Shown here piece after piece: positions 22,186-30,125 of a stretch of 36,052 nucleotides of DNA. The notes under the pieces are model-generated. The model was not told the DNA's origin. It saw nothing but the letters and a program-made list of their open reading frames with translations, and made no database searches. Both the position numbers and the translations under genes were made by a program. Source of the stretch: Levilactobacillus huananensis (GTDB taxonomy: Bacteria; Bacillota; Bacilli; Lactobacillales; Lactobacillaceae); NCBI RefSeq assembly GCF_003946145.1, contig NZ_RHOC01000016.1:1-36052 (forward strand). Direction: 5' to 3'. The first letter of the stretch is position 1. Each line of letters opens with the position of its first letter.

Positions 22186-23622
22186 TTAAATGGCGTTTGT
22201 GAGGTACCAATTATAGATAGATTCGGCCTGCTCTGCAGTCAGATAACGCAAGGCAATCGCTTGATTACGATTGCCGTGACGGACGTTGACAGTGAGGTGC
22301 ATGAGGTGTGTTCGTTTCATCCAGATCGACTGACGTAGGCGAACGGACTGGATTTTAGCCAGCGGGACCAAGTAGGTTTCGCGGGTCCACCAGTGGCCAG
22401 TGCGTAAGACCAAAAGATGACGGTTGACTATGCCGCCTCCGGTATTATTGGCTGCAAACAGCCCCTGACCAAAGGCGATGATTAAGACCAGGTCAAAGAG
22501 GGCATTCCAAGTCGGCCAGAGCCAAGTCGCGATGGCGACTGGGACTAAGGCGATAAGTAACGCATTGCGGACCAGTAGCCAACGACGACCATTGGTCACG
22601 TTTAGGGCCGATACGTCCGGGGAAGTGGTCGGTGCCCAGTCGACGAAAGGTCGCAAATCAGCATAGCTTTGTTGCAGGGTGACGGCAGGCAGGAGAACCA
22701 GATCGTCGTTATTGTCCTCGGCTGCCGCGCGGGAAGCTAGGAGGAGTTGGGTCGTTTGAATCGCAAGCCATTGGCGAAAGATGTTCTGTTTGAAACGAAC
22801 CGCTTGAATACGTTGTAAGGGAACGGTGATTGTGTTGCGTTGGAAGAGCCCCTTGGCAACCTGAATTTTGTCACCGGTCCGAATAGCTCGAAAATGAAAG
22901 TAGCGAATGAGAAGCATGACTACCGTGAAAAGCCATGCGATCAGCGCAATCGCCAGACCACCAATGATGAGAAACAGACCACTTAAATGGGCCAAGTCCG
23001 ATCCCAAACGTTCGATAAGGTTGTGTGGGAGCTTGCCATAGACTCCCAAAGCTACTAAGAGAATGGGGATGAATCCCGTTGACGTGAGGACGAATTGCCA
23101 TTTTGTCCGAGTCGACAGGGTATAAGTGGCCTGTATGGTGGGGATAGCGACTGATTCTGTAGATGCCGCTGTGGTACTGTCGGTTGGGGCAGCGTTGACT
23201 GCTTGGCGATAGCGCTCGATGAGGGCAGCAACCTCTGGCTTTACTGCGGCCAGTCGGACCTCGGGTTTGCCTTGTTCGTGGCTGGCCGTCTCAACCGAAA
23301 CCTCCTCCAAATGAAAGGGGGCCAAGTAGAACCACTGCTTCCGCTGTACCGTTTGGATGCGGACATACGGAATATGCTCATGATGGCGAACCAGAATGCC
23401 AGAGTGAAATTCCAGGGCCGTTGGGGTGACCCGATAACTGATGGACCACCAACTGATCAGGGGCCAAATAATAAAGATGAGGATCGCCGCGGGGATGAGG
23501 AGCTTGCCCCACCAAGATTGGGACTGCGCGATAATAATAAGAAAGAGTGGCCACCAATTTTTGACCGACTTGGCGAGATGGTCGAGGAGGCCTAAGGGGT
23601 GGGTTCGTTTAGTTTTGGTCAT
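22186..23622 (-). CDS. Bacterial PH domain membrane protein, YdbT-like
   Basis: A 478-residue membrane protein with three repeats of the bacterial PH (YdbS/YdbT, PF03703) module. Each module follows hydrophobic helices and shows the landmark pattern of a charged turn, then IQSVR/VQTVQ-type strand: ISYRVTPTALEFHSGILVRHHEHIPYVRIQTVQ near 58-90, then VAKGLFQRNTITVPLQRIQAVRF in the middle, and TYLVPLAKIQSVRLRQ near the end. In Bacillus the YdbS/YdbT pair is linked to resistance to heterologous antimicrobial peptides. The start ATG 23622 overlaps the end of the ydbS-like gene by 14 bases, so the two are co-translated. It is inner-membrane, with the PH domains probably cytoplasmic. Confidence 0.85.
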   Translation of the reverse strand: MTKTKRTHPLGLLDHLAKSVKNWWPLFLIIIAQSQSWWGKLLIPAAILIFIIWPLISWWSISYRVTPTALEFHSGILVRHHEHIPYVRIQTVQRKQWFYLAPFHLEEVSVETASHEQGKPEVRLAAVKPEVAALIERYRQAVNAAPTDSTTAASTESVAIPTIQATYTLSTRTKWQFVLTSTGFIPILLVALGVYGKLPHNLIERLGSDLAHLSGLFLIIGGLAIALIAWLFTVVMLLIRYFHFRAIRTGDKIQVAKGLFQRNTITVPLQRIQAVRFKQNIFRQWLAIQTTQLLLASRAAAEDNNDDLVLLPAVTLQQSYADLRPFVDWAPTTSPDVSALNVTNGRRWLLVRNALLIALVPVAIATWLWPTWNALFDLVLIIAFGQGLFAANNTGGGIVNRHLLVLRTGHWWTRETYLVPLAKIQSVRLRQSIWMKRTHLMHLTVNVRHGNRNQAIALRYLTAEQAESIYNWYLTNAI

Positions 23623-24085
23623 GACGGGCCTCCCGGGCGAGTTGCATGATCTGATCGCGCAACTGTTCGGCGGTTGTTAGCTCTAATCCGTCAATGGTGT
23701 GGGTCGTGGAAGCTGTGGACACGGTGATCTTAGACAACTTCTGCCACTGGAGTAAGGGCCCCGCATTGAGTGTCACGTTTTGGACGCGAGCAATAGGGAT
23801 GGCGACGCGCTTCTTGAAGATGAAGCCGGCCTGCATCTCAACGGCGGTGTCGGCAATCATGTAGCGGGTGAAACGGTAACGATAGGGAATAAGGGCTGTT
23901 TCAATGATTGGTTCACCAACAGCGATAACGAGCATCGTGACGGTCAGCCAGGCCGCCCAATCCCAGTAGGTCTGAGCCAGCCAGAATAGGCCGGTTACGA
24001 CGAGTAGAACGAGTAGGCTACCGCTGGCGCTGATTCCCCAAATCAGCTTGATTCGGTTGGGTAGCGGGTGTTGTGTTTGTGGCAT
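23609..24085 (-). CDS. Bacterial PH domain protein, YdbS-like
   Basis: A 158-residue membrane protein: two N-terminal hydrophobic helices (about 14-55), then a single bacterial PH module (IPYRYRFTRYMIADTAVEMQAG, VAIPIARVQNVTLNAGPLLQ, ITVSTASTTHTIDGL). The YdbS/YdbT pair usually works as one unit. ATG 24085 is preceded by AGGAGAGGAAG, and an upstream RNA hairpin (24100-24124) reaches into the first bases of that ribosome binding site. It is the first gene of a two-gene operon with the YdbT-like protein. Confidence 0.85.
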   Translation of the reverse strand: MPQTQHPLPNRIKLIWGISASGSLLVLLVVTGLFWLAQTYWDWAAWLTVTMLVIAVGEPIIETALIPYRYRFTRYMIADTAVEMQAGFIFKKRVAIPIARVQNVTLNAGPLLQWQKLSKITVSTASTTHTIDGLELTTAEQLRDQIMQLAREARHDQN

Positions 24086-24099
24086 GATTAACTTCCTCT

Positions 24100-24124
24100 C
24101 CTTGTTAGAAACAGTGTAACAAGG
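24100..24124 (-). promoter_or_regulatory. Inverted repeat touching the ydbS ribosome binding site
   Basis: CCTTGTTA (24100-24107) and TAACAAGG (24117-24124) form a perfect 8-9-8 inverted repeat. In the minus-strand mRNA the stem ends on the AAGG that begins the AAGGAGAGG ribosome binding site. It may be an operator or an RNA hairpin that limits translation. Confidence 0.5.
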
Positions 24125-24238
24125 ACGGCGTGAGGCGACAACCCATCGCGAAAGAAAAATATTTTTGATGGGCGATCTAGACCAGTCATCGCGGCAGGTG
24201 AAACGATTAACCTAAGCGAGATGATGGTGGTTTAGGGT

Positions 24239-24267
24239 TTGACGACTTGGTCAGAGGTCCGTATAAT
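24239..24267 (+). promoter_or_regulatory. Promoter of the pyrimidine-salvage operon
   Basis: TTGACG (24239-24244) and a consensus TATAAT (24262-24267), 17-base spacer. Transcription from about 24274 gives a 160-base leader. The preceding 110 bases (24125-24238) hold nothing I can assign. Confidence 0.85.
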
Positions 24268-24288
24268 ATTGTCCAATAAGCAAACAGT

Positions 24289-24393
24289 CCTTTGAAGTTA
24301 GTCCCGTGAGGCTAACAAAGGTGCGGTAGAAACTACTGGGAGACCAGTGGGTGCTAGCGGCTGGAATCCTCGCGGGATTCGGCCGCTTTTTTT
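24289..24393 (+). promoter_or_regulatory. PyrR-binding attenuator (anti-antiterminator, antiterminator, terminator)
   Basis: The loop AGUCCCGUGAGGCU (24300-24313) matches the PyrR consensus ARUCCNGNGAGGYU at every position. It sits in a hairpin with GTTAG/CTAAC and CCTTT/AAAGG stems and a purine internal bulge (24289-24321). CCCGTGAGG (24303-24311) can instead pair with CCTCGCGGG (24368-24376), nine pairs with one G-U, to form an antiterminator that disrupts the terminator hairpin (AGCGGC at 24356-24361 with GCCGCT at 24382-24387, then T's to 24393). PyrR with UMP would stabilise the first hairpin and favour termination, so the operon is off when pyrimidines are plentiful. Confidence 0.93.
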
Positions 24394-24435
24394 GTAGGTC
24401 CGGGGATTGAATATACCTACTTGGAGGAATTTATA

Positions 24436-24876
24436 ATGGCTCAAATTTATGTTGCAAGTCCGTTCTTCAGTCCCGAACAAATCGATCGCGTTCAACGGGT
24501 AGAACAGGCCTTAGAAGCCAATCCCACAGTTGTTGATTTCTACTCGCCACGATTGCACCAGGACGCTGAACATGAACAATTCACGAAGCCCTGGGCAACT
24601 GAGATTTATCACCGTGATATGGATCAAATTGCGGCGGCACAAATCGTTGTGACAGTTATTGACTTTGAGGCTGAAAACGTCGATTCCGGTACGGCCTATG
24701 AGCTGGGGGTGGCCACGATGAGTCACAAGCCAATTATCGTCCTACAAGAGAAGACCGAACAGGTTAATTTGATGATTTCGGAAAGCCTGCACTGGTATAC
24801 CCAAGATGTGAATGCTCTCACAACTTATGATTTTCAGCAGTTACCTAGCAACACGTTTACCGGAAAAGTGCTGTAA
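24436..24876 (+). CDS. Nucleoside 2-deoxyribosyltransferase
   Basis: A 146-residue cytosolic enzyme moving 2-deoxyribose between nucleobases, used in lactobacilli for nucleoside salvage. The DSGTAYELGVA motif holds Asp83 and the catalytic nucleophile Glu89, and Asp63 lies 20 residues before Asp83; these spacings equal Asp72, Asp92 and Glu98 of the Lactobacillus leichmannii enzyme. The C-terminus is shorter than that enzyme (about 157 residues) and ends FTGKVL without the terminal tyrosine, so the acceptor pocket may differ. ATG 24436 follows TTGGAGGAA; a longer in-frame start precedes that site. It is first in an operon with an NCS1 permease behind the PyrR attenuator, which points to pyrimidine bases or deoxynucleosides as substrate. 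Confidence 0.92.
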   Translation: MAQIYVASPFFSPEQIDRVQRVEQALEANPTVVDFYSPRLHQDAEHEQFTKPWATEIYHRDMDQIAAAQIVVTVIDFEAENVDSGTAYELGVATMSHKPIIVLQEKTEQVNLMISESLHWYTQDVNALTTYDFQQLPSNTFTGKVL

Positions 24877-24904
24877 TTCATGACAATCAAGGAGGGATTA
24901 ACAC

Positions 24905-26320
24905 ATGGCACAGGAAGTCAAATCACTGGTTAAAGCACCAGCCAAGACCTATGGACGCGTCGACGCGGTACCGCGTGAGAATCGTCGCATGGGGAACTGG
25001 GATTTATTTGCGACCTGGATTGGGGCCAATGCCAACAATGGGACCTGGTATATCGGTGGGGTCATTGCGGCGTGTGGGTTCCTGACGGCTTCGACGACTC
25101 TGATGGTCGTCGGGGTTCTGGCATACGTATTGCTGGCTGCAGCCAGCTACATGGGTTATCGCACAGGATTGCCCGCGATGGCCCTGACTCGCGCGTCGTT
25201 TGGCTTGCGGGGGAGCATTGTTCCATCGTTGATTAACGTCGTTCAGTTCATTGGCTGGGCAGCAGTGAATACCTTCATTGCGGCGACGTCAATCAGTTAC
25301 ATATTTGGTGAGCTCTTCGGTTGGCCGCTTTACGGCAAACCAGGTGGCACTTTTGGCCTCATTGTGGGGATCGTCATCATGAGTGTACTCCATCTTTTGA
25401 GTATCTCGATGGGGGAGCGGTCGGTTCGATTGATCGAACGGATTGGCATTGTTCTAGTCGTTGTCTTCGTTCTCTGGGAGTCGGTCGTTGTCTTTCAGAC
25501 CGTGTCCTTCCATGATATTGTGAGTTGGCAACCACCTCATGCCTTGAAGATGTCCTCTGGTGTGGCGGCGGATACTCTGGCGGCATTTAATCTGGCCTGG
25601 GTCACAGCAGCCTCTGATTTTAGTCGGTTTACGAACAAGCGCTCGGCAGCGACGACTGCGTCATTTCTGGGAGCCAACATCGGTCTCTTCTGGTTTGCCT
25701 TGATTGGGCTCTTTGCCACGATTGGGACGGCCGTGTCATTGAACCATTTTGATCCGAATAACTCTGACCCCAGTACGGTAGCCGCTAAATTAGGACTTGG
25801 GGTGATTGCACTGCTGGTGATTGTCTTAACCAGTACGACAGCCAATGCCGTGAACCTAATGTCTGCTGGGTCGGCTTTAACTAATATCACGCATCGACTT
25901 TCTCTAAATGTGAGTCTGTGGGTGGTCACAATTCTGGCGACAGCGGTGAGTTTTATTCCGGTTTATCTCGCTAGTTTCCTGGACGTTTTCGAAACTTTTC
26001 TCGATGGAATCGGCATGTTTTTGGGACCCGAGATTGCCATCTTCTTGCTTGACTACTTCGTCTTGAAACGTCGTCGTTATCAACTTAAGGAATTTACGAC
26101 TATTCGCGGTGCTTACTGGTACGTTCATGGTGTGAACTGGGTAGCTGTGGCGAGCTGGGCTCTGGGAGTCGCCTCATACTGGGGCCTCAAACAGGTTAGT
26201 GTGATCGCAGATACAGTGGGGGCTACATTTATTGCCATGGCTTTGACGGCCTTGATTTACTGGATCGGCATGTCGGTGACAACGGCTAAAATCCCTGCTC
26301 AGGCTATTGCGGAAGATTAG
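24905..26320 (+). CDS. NCS1 family cytosine/purine-type permease (CodB-like)
   Basis: A 471-residue transporter with about twelve hydrophobic helices, of the nucleobase-cation-symport-1 family that takes up cytosine, uracil, purines or related bases with H+ or Na+. Family landmarks: ENRRMGNWDLFATWIGANANNGTWYIGG at about 21-48, FGLRGSIVPSLINVVQFIGWAAVNTF in helices 3-4, and NLAWVTAASDFSRFT in the middle, holding the conserved helix-6 D-x-x-R/SRF region. It lies 28 bases after the deoxyribosyltransferase with its own AAGGAGGG. Joint control by PyrR argues that the cargo is a pyrimidine base such as cytosine or uracil; no cytosine deaminase is in the window. A terminator hairpin follows at 26415-26467. 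Confidence 0.9.
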   Translation: MAQEVKSLVKAPAKTYGRVDAVPRENRRMGNWDLFATWIGANANNGTWYIGGVIAACGFLTASTTLMVVGVLAYVLLAAASYMGYRTGLPAMALTRASFGLRGSIVPSLINVVQFIGWAAVNTFIAATSISYIFGELFGWPLYGKPGGTFGLIVGIVIMSVLHLLSISMGERSVRLIERIGIVLVVVFVLWESVVVFQTVSFHDIVSWQPPHALKMSSGVAADTLAAFNLAWVTAASDFSRFTNKRSAATTASFLGANIGLFWFALIGLFATIGTAVSLNHFDPNNSDPSTVAAKLGLGVIALLVIVLTSTTANAVNLMSAGSALTNITHRLSLNVSLWVVTILATAVSFIPVYLASFLDVFETFLDGIGMFLGPEIAIFLLDYFVLKRRRYQLKEFTTIRGAYWYVHGVNWVAVASWALGVASYWGLKQVSVIADTVGATFIAMALTALIYWIGMSVTTAKIPAQAIAED

Positions 26321-26414
26321 CTCATCGGCTAGGCGACGACAATGAAGTCGTTGTTTTAGTCGAATTCGTGACCATCCGAATGAGTAGAATGTGCGGAGTG
26401 GGTCAAAAATAAAT

Positions 26415-26467
26415 TAAAAACTGGTAAGCATGGTTAGGGAATCTCCCAATTATGCTTACCAGTTTTA
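26415..26467. terminator. Bidirectional terminator between the permease and LURP-one-like genes
   Basis: AAAACTGGTAAGCAT pairs perfectly with ATGCTTACCAGTTTT (15 bp), with an inner TTAGGGA/TCCCAA helix, and flanking A's and T's. It serves both convergent operons. Confidence 0.88.
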
Positions 26468-26523
26468 TTTGGCGAAAAGTATTCTGTGATGCCGCTATGA
26501 GCCGCTAATATCGTGATTAGATC

Positions 26524-27027
26524 CTAATTTCTGGCTGCTGCGCTACTAGCCGCAGCGTCTGCTTGCTTTTTCACGTAGTCGATGGCAATGACCAGGCCAA
26601 CCAGTAGGAGCTCTTCTTGGTCATCAAAAATGGTGATTTCATATTTGTCACCGACGCTGAACCACCGTTTGCGAATCTGGCCGACGGCTGTTCCTTGGCG
26701 CAAAACGTCAAAATTCATATCCCAGAAGTCACCAGAAACCGTGAGACCAGCTGCTTTTAGATCATAGCGAGGTTTCAAAAAGGTGAAGCGTTTTTGAATG
26801 GTCGCCACTGATCGACCATCAATCTCCAGCGTGAACTGGGGTAACAGGGCGAAGGGTTTCTTAGTGACACTGGCCACGATACGGTCGTTGAGATCGAGAA
26901 TATCGAAGTGTTTCGGAATACGGAAGACACTGCCGACTGCGTGATAAACGGGGTTGTCACGTTCGTCGAGGATAGCGAATCTGTCTCGCAGAGCCAAGAC
27001 CTTCTGATTGAGGTAAAGTTTGTGCAT
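26524..27027 (-). CDS. LURP-one-related / YxjI-like protein
   Basis: A 167-residue cytosolic protein of the LURP-one/tubby-like C-terminal fold (YxjI in Bacillus), a 12-stranded beta barrel around a helix. Telltale segments are LYLNQKVLALRDRFAI at the N-terminus, VTKKPFALLPQFTLEIDG in the middle, and DVLRQGTAVGQIRKRWFSVGDKYEI near the end. The family is related to scramblases, but the bacterial role is unknown. ATG 27027 follows TTGGAGGG; a longer in-frame extension is not supported. It is transcribed alone from a promoter containing an inverted repeat (27071-27098). Confidence 0.82.
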   Translation of the reverse strand: MHKLYLNQKVLALRDRFAILDERDNPVYHAVGSVFRIPKHFDILDLNDRIVASVTKKPFALLPQFTLEIDGRSVATIQKRFTFLKPRYDLKAAGLTVSGDFWDMNFDVLRQGTAVGQIRKRWFSVGDKYEITIFDDQEELLLVGLVIAIDYVKKQADAAASSAAARN

Positions 27028-27070
27028 GTTTTTCCCTCCAATTTGAGTTGACGTTTGAGTGCTTAAAACC

Positions 27071-27098
27071 ATCATAGTCGATTTTTTCGACTAAAGAA
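27071..27098 (-). promoter_or_regulatory. Promoter and inverted repeat of the LURP-one-like gene
   Basis: On the minus strand TTCTTT (27098-27093) and TATGAT (27076-27071) are spaced by 16. A perfect 7-5-7 inverted repeat (TAGTCGA 27075-27081, TCGACTA 27087-27093) fills the spacer, a likely repressor site. Confidence 0.55.
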
Positions 27099-27138
27099 AG
27101 GCCCCACGCGCCGAGTGTTCAAGGAAGGGCGGGGGGCT
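27099..27138 (-). terminator. Terminator of the PNAG-type operon
   Basis: AGGCCCCACGC-type and GGGCGGGGGGCT arms pair imperfectly; read on the minus strand they are followed by TTTCTTT, about 20 bases past the deacetylase stop. It overlaps the next promoter region by its tail. Confidence 0.6.
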
Positions 27139-27156
27139 GATTTTGAGTAGTTGGCT

Positions 27157-28041
27157 TTAGCGCAACCACGTTTTCATGGATGGCCAACTCTCTTGATTAA
27201 CCACGATTCGTGGTGTTGCGTTGAGATCGGTTTGGTCAGTGACGATCCCGGAGTTCAGGGTAGCCACCCAATTAAGTCGTTGACGTGCTAGGAATTGATT
27301 AATTTGGGTGGTACCTGAACCATAAGGAAAGGCAAATGACGTTGCGGCAATGCCGGTATGTTGTGTCAATTCCTGTTTGGATTGCTTGAAATCCTTTTGA
27401 AACCGGCCCACAAAATGTGGTTGCATGAACACGGGTTGAAAACGGGCGTTCAAATGGTGCAGGTTATGCGTGTGTAGTCCCAGAGTCATGAGGGATCCAG
27501 CAGACTTTTGAGCCGTCTGAATCTGACGCCAAGTTGCTAATTGCGTGCCTTCGCGGTATTCGCCGGTATTCCCAGTGATAATGAAGGCTGTGAAGGGAAA
27601 GTTGTAGTGCTTCATCACGGGGATGGCATTGTCGACGACAGTGCGGTCGATGTCATCGAAGCTCAACACAGCGTATTTGCCGTGGATTGGTTTCCCCGCC
27701 TGAACCATTTGGGTCATGGTGTTAGCGGAGATAACTTGTACGTGGTGGTCCTTTAAAAATCGCATTTGTGATTTGAATTGGTCCAACGGCACGTTGAATT
27801 CGTGGAGTTGGGAATTGTTTGAAAGGCCCTGAACCAGTCGTGTGGGTAGGCTATCCTGGAGTACCCGGTGGTAACAGAAGACCATGATGCCATCTTTGAC
27901 CTTTTGGTATTGGGCGGGTAACGCGTAGCCAGCTTGCATGTGTTGCTGATGATCGGCCTGTCGGTGGGCGGTCCAGCCCAGAGTGAAGAGGAGGGTAACC
28001 AGCAGGCTCACTAAGAGGCTCTTACGGAATAAACGCGACAT
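27157..28041 (-). CDS. Polysaccharide deacetylase, IcaB/PgaB-like
   Basis: A 294-residue enzyme that would remove acetyl groups from poly-N-acetylglucosamine outside the membrane. A signal anchor helix lies at about 8-24. The NodB fold motifs are present: SFDDID with Asp129 and Asp130, the metal-binding LHTHNLHHL with His190 and His195, and FAFPYGSG. An early MVFCYHRVLQ segment is typical of IcaB. ATG 28041 follows AGGAGG; its A overlaps the TAA of the preceding gene (TAATG), so translation is coupled. It is last in a three-gene operon with an IcaA/PgaC-like synthase. Deacetylation gives positive charge and cell retention to the polymer in staphylococci; the same role here is inferred. Confidence 0.87.
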   Translation of the reverse strand: MSRLFRKSLLVSLLVTLLFTLGWTAHRQADHQQHMQAGYALPAQYQKVKDGIMVFCYHRVLQDSLPTRLVQGLSNNSQLHEFNVPLDQFKSQMRFLKDHHVQVISANTMTQMVQAGKPIHGKYAVLSFDDIDRTVVDNAIPVMKHYNFPFTAFIITGNTGEYREGTQLATWRQIQTAQKSAGSLMTLGLHTHNLHHLNARFQPVFMQPHFVGRFQKDFKQSKQELTQHTGIAATSFAFPYGSGTTQINQFLARQRLNWVATLNSGIVTDQTDLNATPRIVVNQESWPSMKTWLR

Positions 28042-28331
28042 TAGTGTTCCTCCTTTTTTAGACAGGCCCATCGCCAACCGGCATAAATGGGAACCAGGAT
28101 AAGCAGAAGGCCAATCAATGCCAACAAGTGATCGTCGGCGTGAGTTTTCAAATTGAACAGGAGGTAAAGACTGACCAACGTATCGCTGTACCAGCCGGCT
28201 TTAAAACTAATATTGGCCAAGATAATCGTTGCAACAAACCCCCAAAGGGCTGTCAGCACGGCTCCGCGAACGTAACGACTGAAACGACTGGTTTGATGGC
28301 GAATGATAGGATCTATTGGTTGTTTTTGCAT
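28041..28331 (-). CDS. Small membrane protein in IcaD/PgaD position
   Basis: A 96-residue protein with two hydrophobic helices (GAVLTALWGFVATIILANI and LLALIGLLLILVPIYAGWRW), which fits the size and topology of IcaD or PgaD, the partner that activates the glucosamine polymerase. Sequence resemblance is low, so position in the operon is the main evidence. It starts at ATG 28331, one base after the synthase stop, and its TAA overlaps the deacetylase ATG. The in-frame extension further upstream overlaps the synthase gene and is rejected. Confidence 0.75.
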   Translation of the reverse strand: MQKQPIDPIIRHQTSRFSRYVRGAVLTALWGFVATIILANISFKAGWYSDTLVSLYLLFNLKTHADDHLLALIGLLLILVPIYAGWRWACLKKEEH

Positions 28332-28332
28332 G

Positions 28333-29553
28333 TTAAATTCCCCGATCTGGACTGCGCCAAGTGCCAGTCCGTTGTGGACTAATGAAGTAAGAGCCAATGG
28401 CTGAAAGACAGCTGACCAGGTTGACCATCCAGTAGTAGAGGACGTAGACCGGAACGAGTAATAACTCGGGGACTGCAAGTTTGGCAGTCACTTGTGAGGA
28501 CAGGAAACCCACAGTAAATTGGATTCCACTCAGAAGCAAAAGGATTACGAGAAGATTGCCATCCAAATCCAGGCCGTGAAGGAAGAGCAGCTGAATGGCG
28601 TAGCTGACGACGCTCAACGCCGTCAGTACGGCCCATAAATTACTGACGACCGTCTCCAATAGAAGGAAACGTTGGCCCCAAGGGTTGCGGTAGAAACCGC
28701 GCCAATTGGTAACCAGGACTTCAAGGCCGCCCCGTGACCAGCGTTGACGTTGCTTAATCAGGCCGCGTAAACGCTCGGGAACCAAGATCCAGCAGATGGC
28801 CCGCGGCTCATAGGCGACGCGCCAGTGGTGCCGGTAGAGACGCCAGGTGACGTCGATGTCTTCGGTCATGACGTCAGGGTTCCAGCCGCCAACCGCAACC
28901 AGTGCCTCACGACGGAAAGCGACGATGACTCCGGAAACAGTGGTAATGCTGCCGGTTAGATAGGCTTGCGCTTTCTTGATGAGATCGATCACCCCAATGT
29001 ACTCCAAAAGTTGGAGGCGACCTAACAGATTGGAACGATTACGGACGACCGGTTTCCCCGTCACAGCACCATAGTCCGGTTGGGCGATCAACGTGGTGAT
29101 TAATTGGGTGACGGCGTCCGGTGATAGCAACGAGTCGGCATCAATAGCGACGAGGTAGTCTCCCCGAGCTACTTGTAGGCCTTGATTTAAGGCGTTGGCC
29201 TTCCCCTGGTTCACCGGCAGTGCCACGATGGTCATATCGAGTTGTTCACGCCACTGGTTTTTGAGTGAGATCATGAGATCTCGTGTGGCATCGCTACTGC
29301 AATCATCAATCAAAACCACTTCATAATGGCTGTAGTCCAACGCAGCTAAGGACTGGATCGCCTCTTCTAGTGTGGCAACTTCATTGTGGGCCGGTACTAG
29401 AATCGAGACAAATGGAGCCTCAGCGGGCTTGACCAGGGTGCGTGATTGGTGCTGCCGATAGAGACTTGAAAACAGACAGCCGGTAATCCAAATGATCGAA
29501 ACAAAGATGGGATAACCGACCACAAAGGCCGTACTTAGATTGTTAAACCACAT
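28333..29553 (-). CDS. Glycosyltransferase family 2, poly-N-acetylglucosamine synthase IcaA/PgaC-like
   Basis: A 406-residue membrane synthase. An N-terminal helix (about 9-30) precedes a GT2 domain with VPAHNE at 54-59, DDCSSD at 83-88, DAD at 138-140, TED at 230-232 and QRQRW at 268-272, the processive-synthase set. Three or four C-terminal helices follow. The length and the GSITTVSGVIVAFRREAL stretch match PgaC/IcaA enzymes that polymerise beta-1,6-N-acetylglucosamine from UDP-GlcNAc while pushing the chain out. ATG 29553 follows GGGGGAG; an upstream TTG is inside that site. It is the first of three tightly packed genes. An IcaC-like acyltransferase and PgaA-like porin are absent. Confidence 0.9.
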   Translation of the reverse strand: MWFNNLSTAFVVGYPIFVSIIWITGCLFSSLYRQHQSRTLVKPAEAPFVSILVPAHNEVATLEEAIQSLAALDYSHYEVVLIDDCSSDATRDLMISLKNQWREQLDMTIVALPVNQGKANALNQGLQVARGDYLVAIDADSLLSPDAVTQLITTLIAQPDYGAVTGKPVVRNRSNLLGRLQLLEYIGVIDLIKKAQAYLTGSITTVSGVIVAFRREALVAVGGWNPDVMTEDIDVTWRLYRHHWRVAYEPRAICWILVPERLRGLIKQRQRWSRGGLEVLVTNWRGFYRNPWGQRFLLLETVVSNLWAVLTALSVVSYAIQLLFLHGLDLDGNLLVILLLLSGIQFTVGFLSSQVTAKLAVPELLLVPVYVLYYWMVNLVSCLSAIGSYFISPQRTGTWRSPDRGI

Positions 29554-29784
29554 AACTTTAAATTTCTCCCCCAATATTGAACATAAACGCTATTAACAAA
29601 CTTGATCTAGAGCATAGCATGCTAGGGCGGGGGGTGAAATGATGGAATTGAATTGTGGTAAAAACGTAAGCTTTAATGATTATATTTATTTTTAATTGTT
29701 TTTACTCGAGCGATCGACGGGAATTTTTACGGGTCACCGTGGTAGAATGAAGAGTGGAAAGATAAGAATTGGAGGGTGATCGGA

Positions 29785-30027
29785 ATGATGCAAAAAATGC
29801 CAATTTTACCATTAGTGGACCGGTTGGTTGCGGGTGAAAGTGTCACGCTATCCACGGACGTTGGCCAGGATGTGTTAATTCAGCCAGAGGTCATTGAAGG
29901 TCGCATGACTGGAAATTATCTGAGTAGCGCTTTACCAGGTGTGCGTTACGATGACCCGCGAATTATCTTAAAGGAAACGCTGACAGACTTTGATGAACGT
30001 AACATCACCATTACCAGTATCGATTAG
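29785..30027 (+). CDS. Small protein of unknown function
   Basis: I do not recognise this 80-residue soluble protein. It has no membrane segment or cysteine and is mildly acidic, with short hydrophobic strands (MPILPLVDRLVAG, VTLSTDV, VLIQPEVIEG) and a C-terminal DERNITITSID that suggest a small beta-rich fold. ATG 29785 lies 8 bases after TTGGAGGG; ATG 29788 is also possible. It is followed by a GC-rich hairpin at 30054-30080 and then by the Mga-like regulator gene, so it may be a target or partner of that regulator. Confidence 0.6.
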   Translation: MMQKMPILPLVDRLVAGESVTLSTDVGQDVLIQPEVIEGRMTGNYLSSALPGVRYDDPRIILKETLTDFDERNITITSID

Positions 30028-30053
30028 TCCGGTTGTTAAATAAACATGGCAGA

Positions 30054-30080
30054 CCCCCTTTGGCCCATCGGGCAAGGGGG
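30054..30080 (+). terminator. Probable terminator after the 80-residue protein gene
   Basis: CCCCCTT (30054-30060) pairs with AAGGGGG (30074-30080), with GCCC/GGGC inside. There is no real T-run, so termination may be partial. Confidence 0.45.
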
Positions 30081-30125
30081 CCTTGTCTATATTATCAAGC
30101 CGATTGAAAAGTGAAGTGAAGTAAA

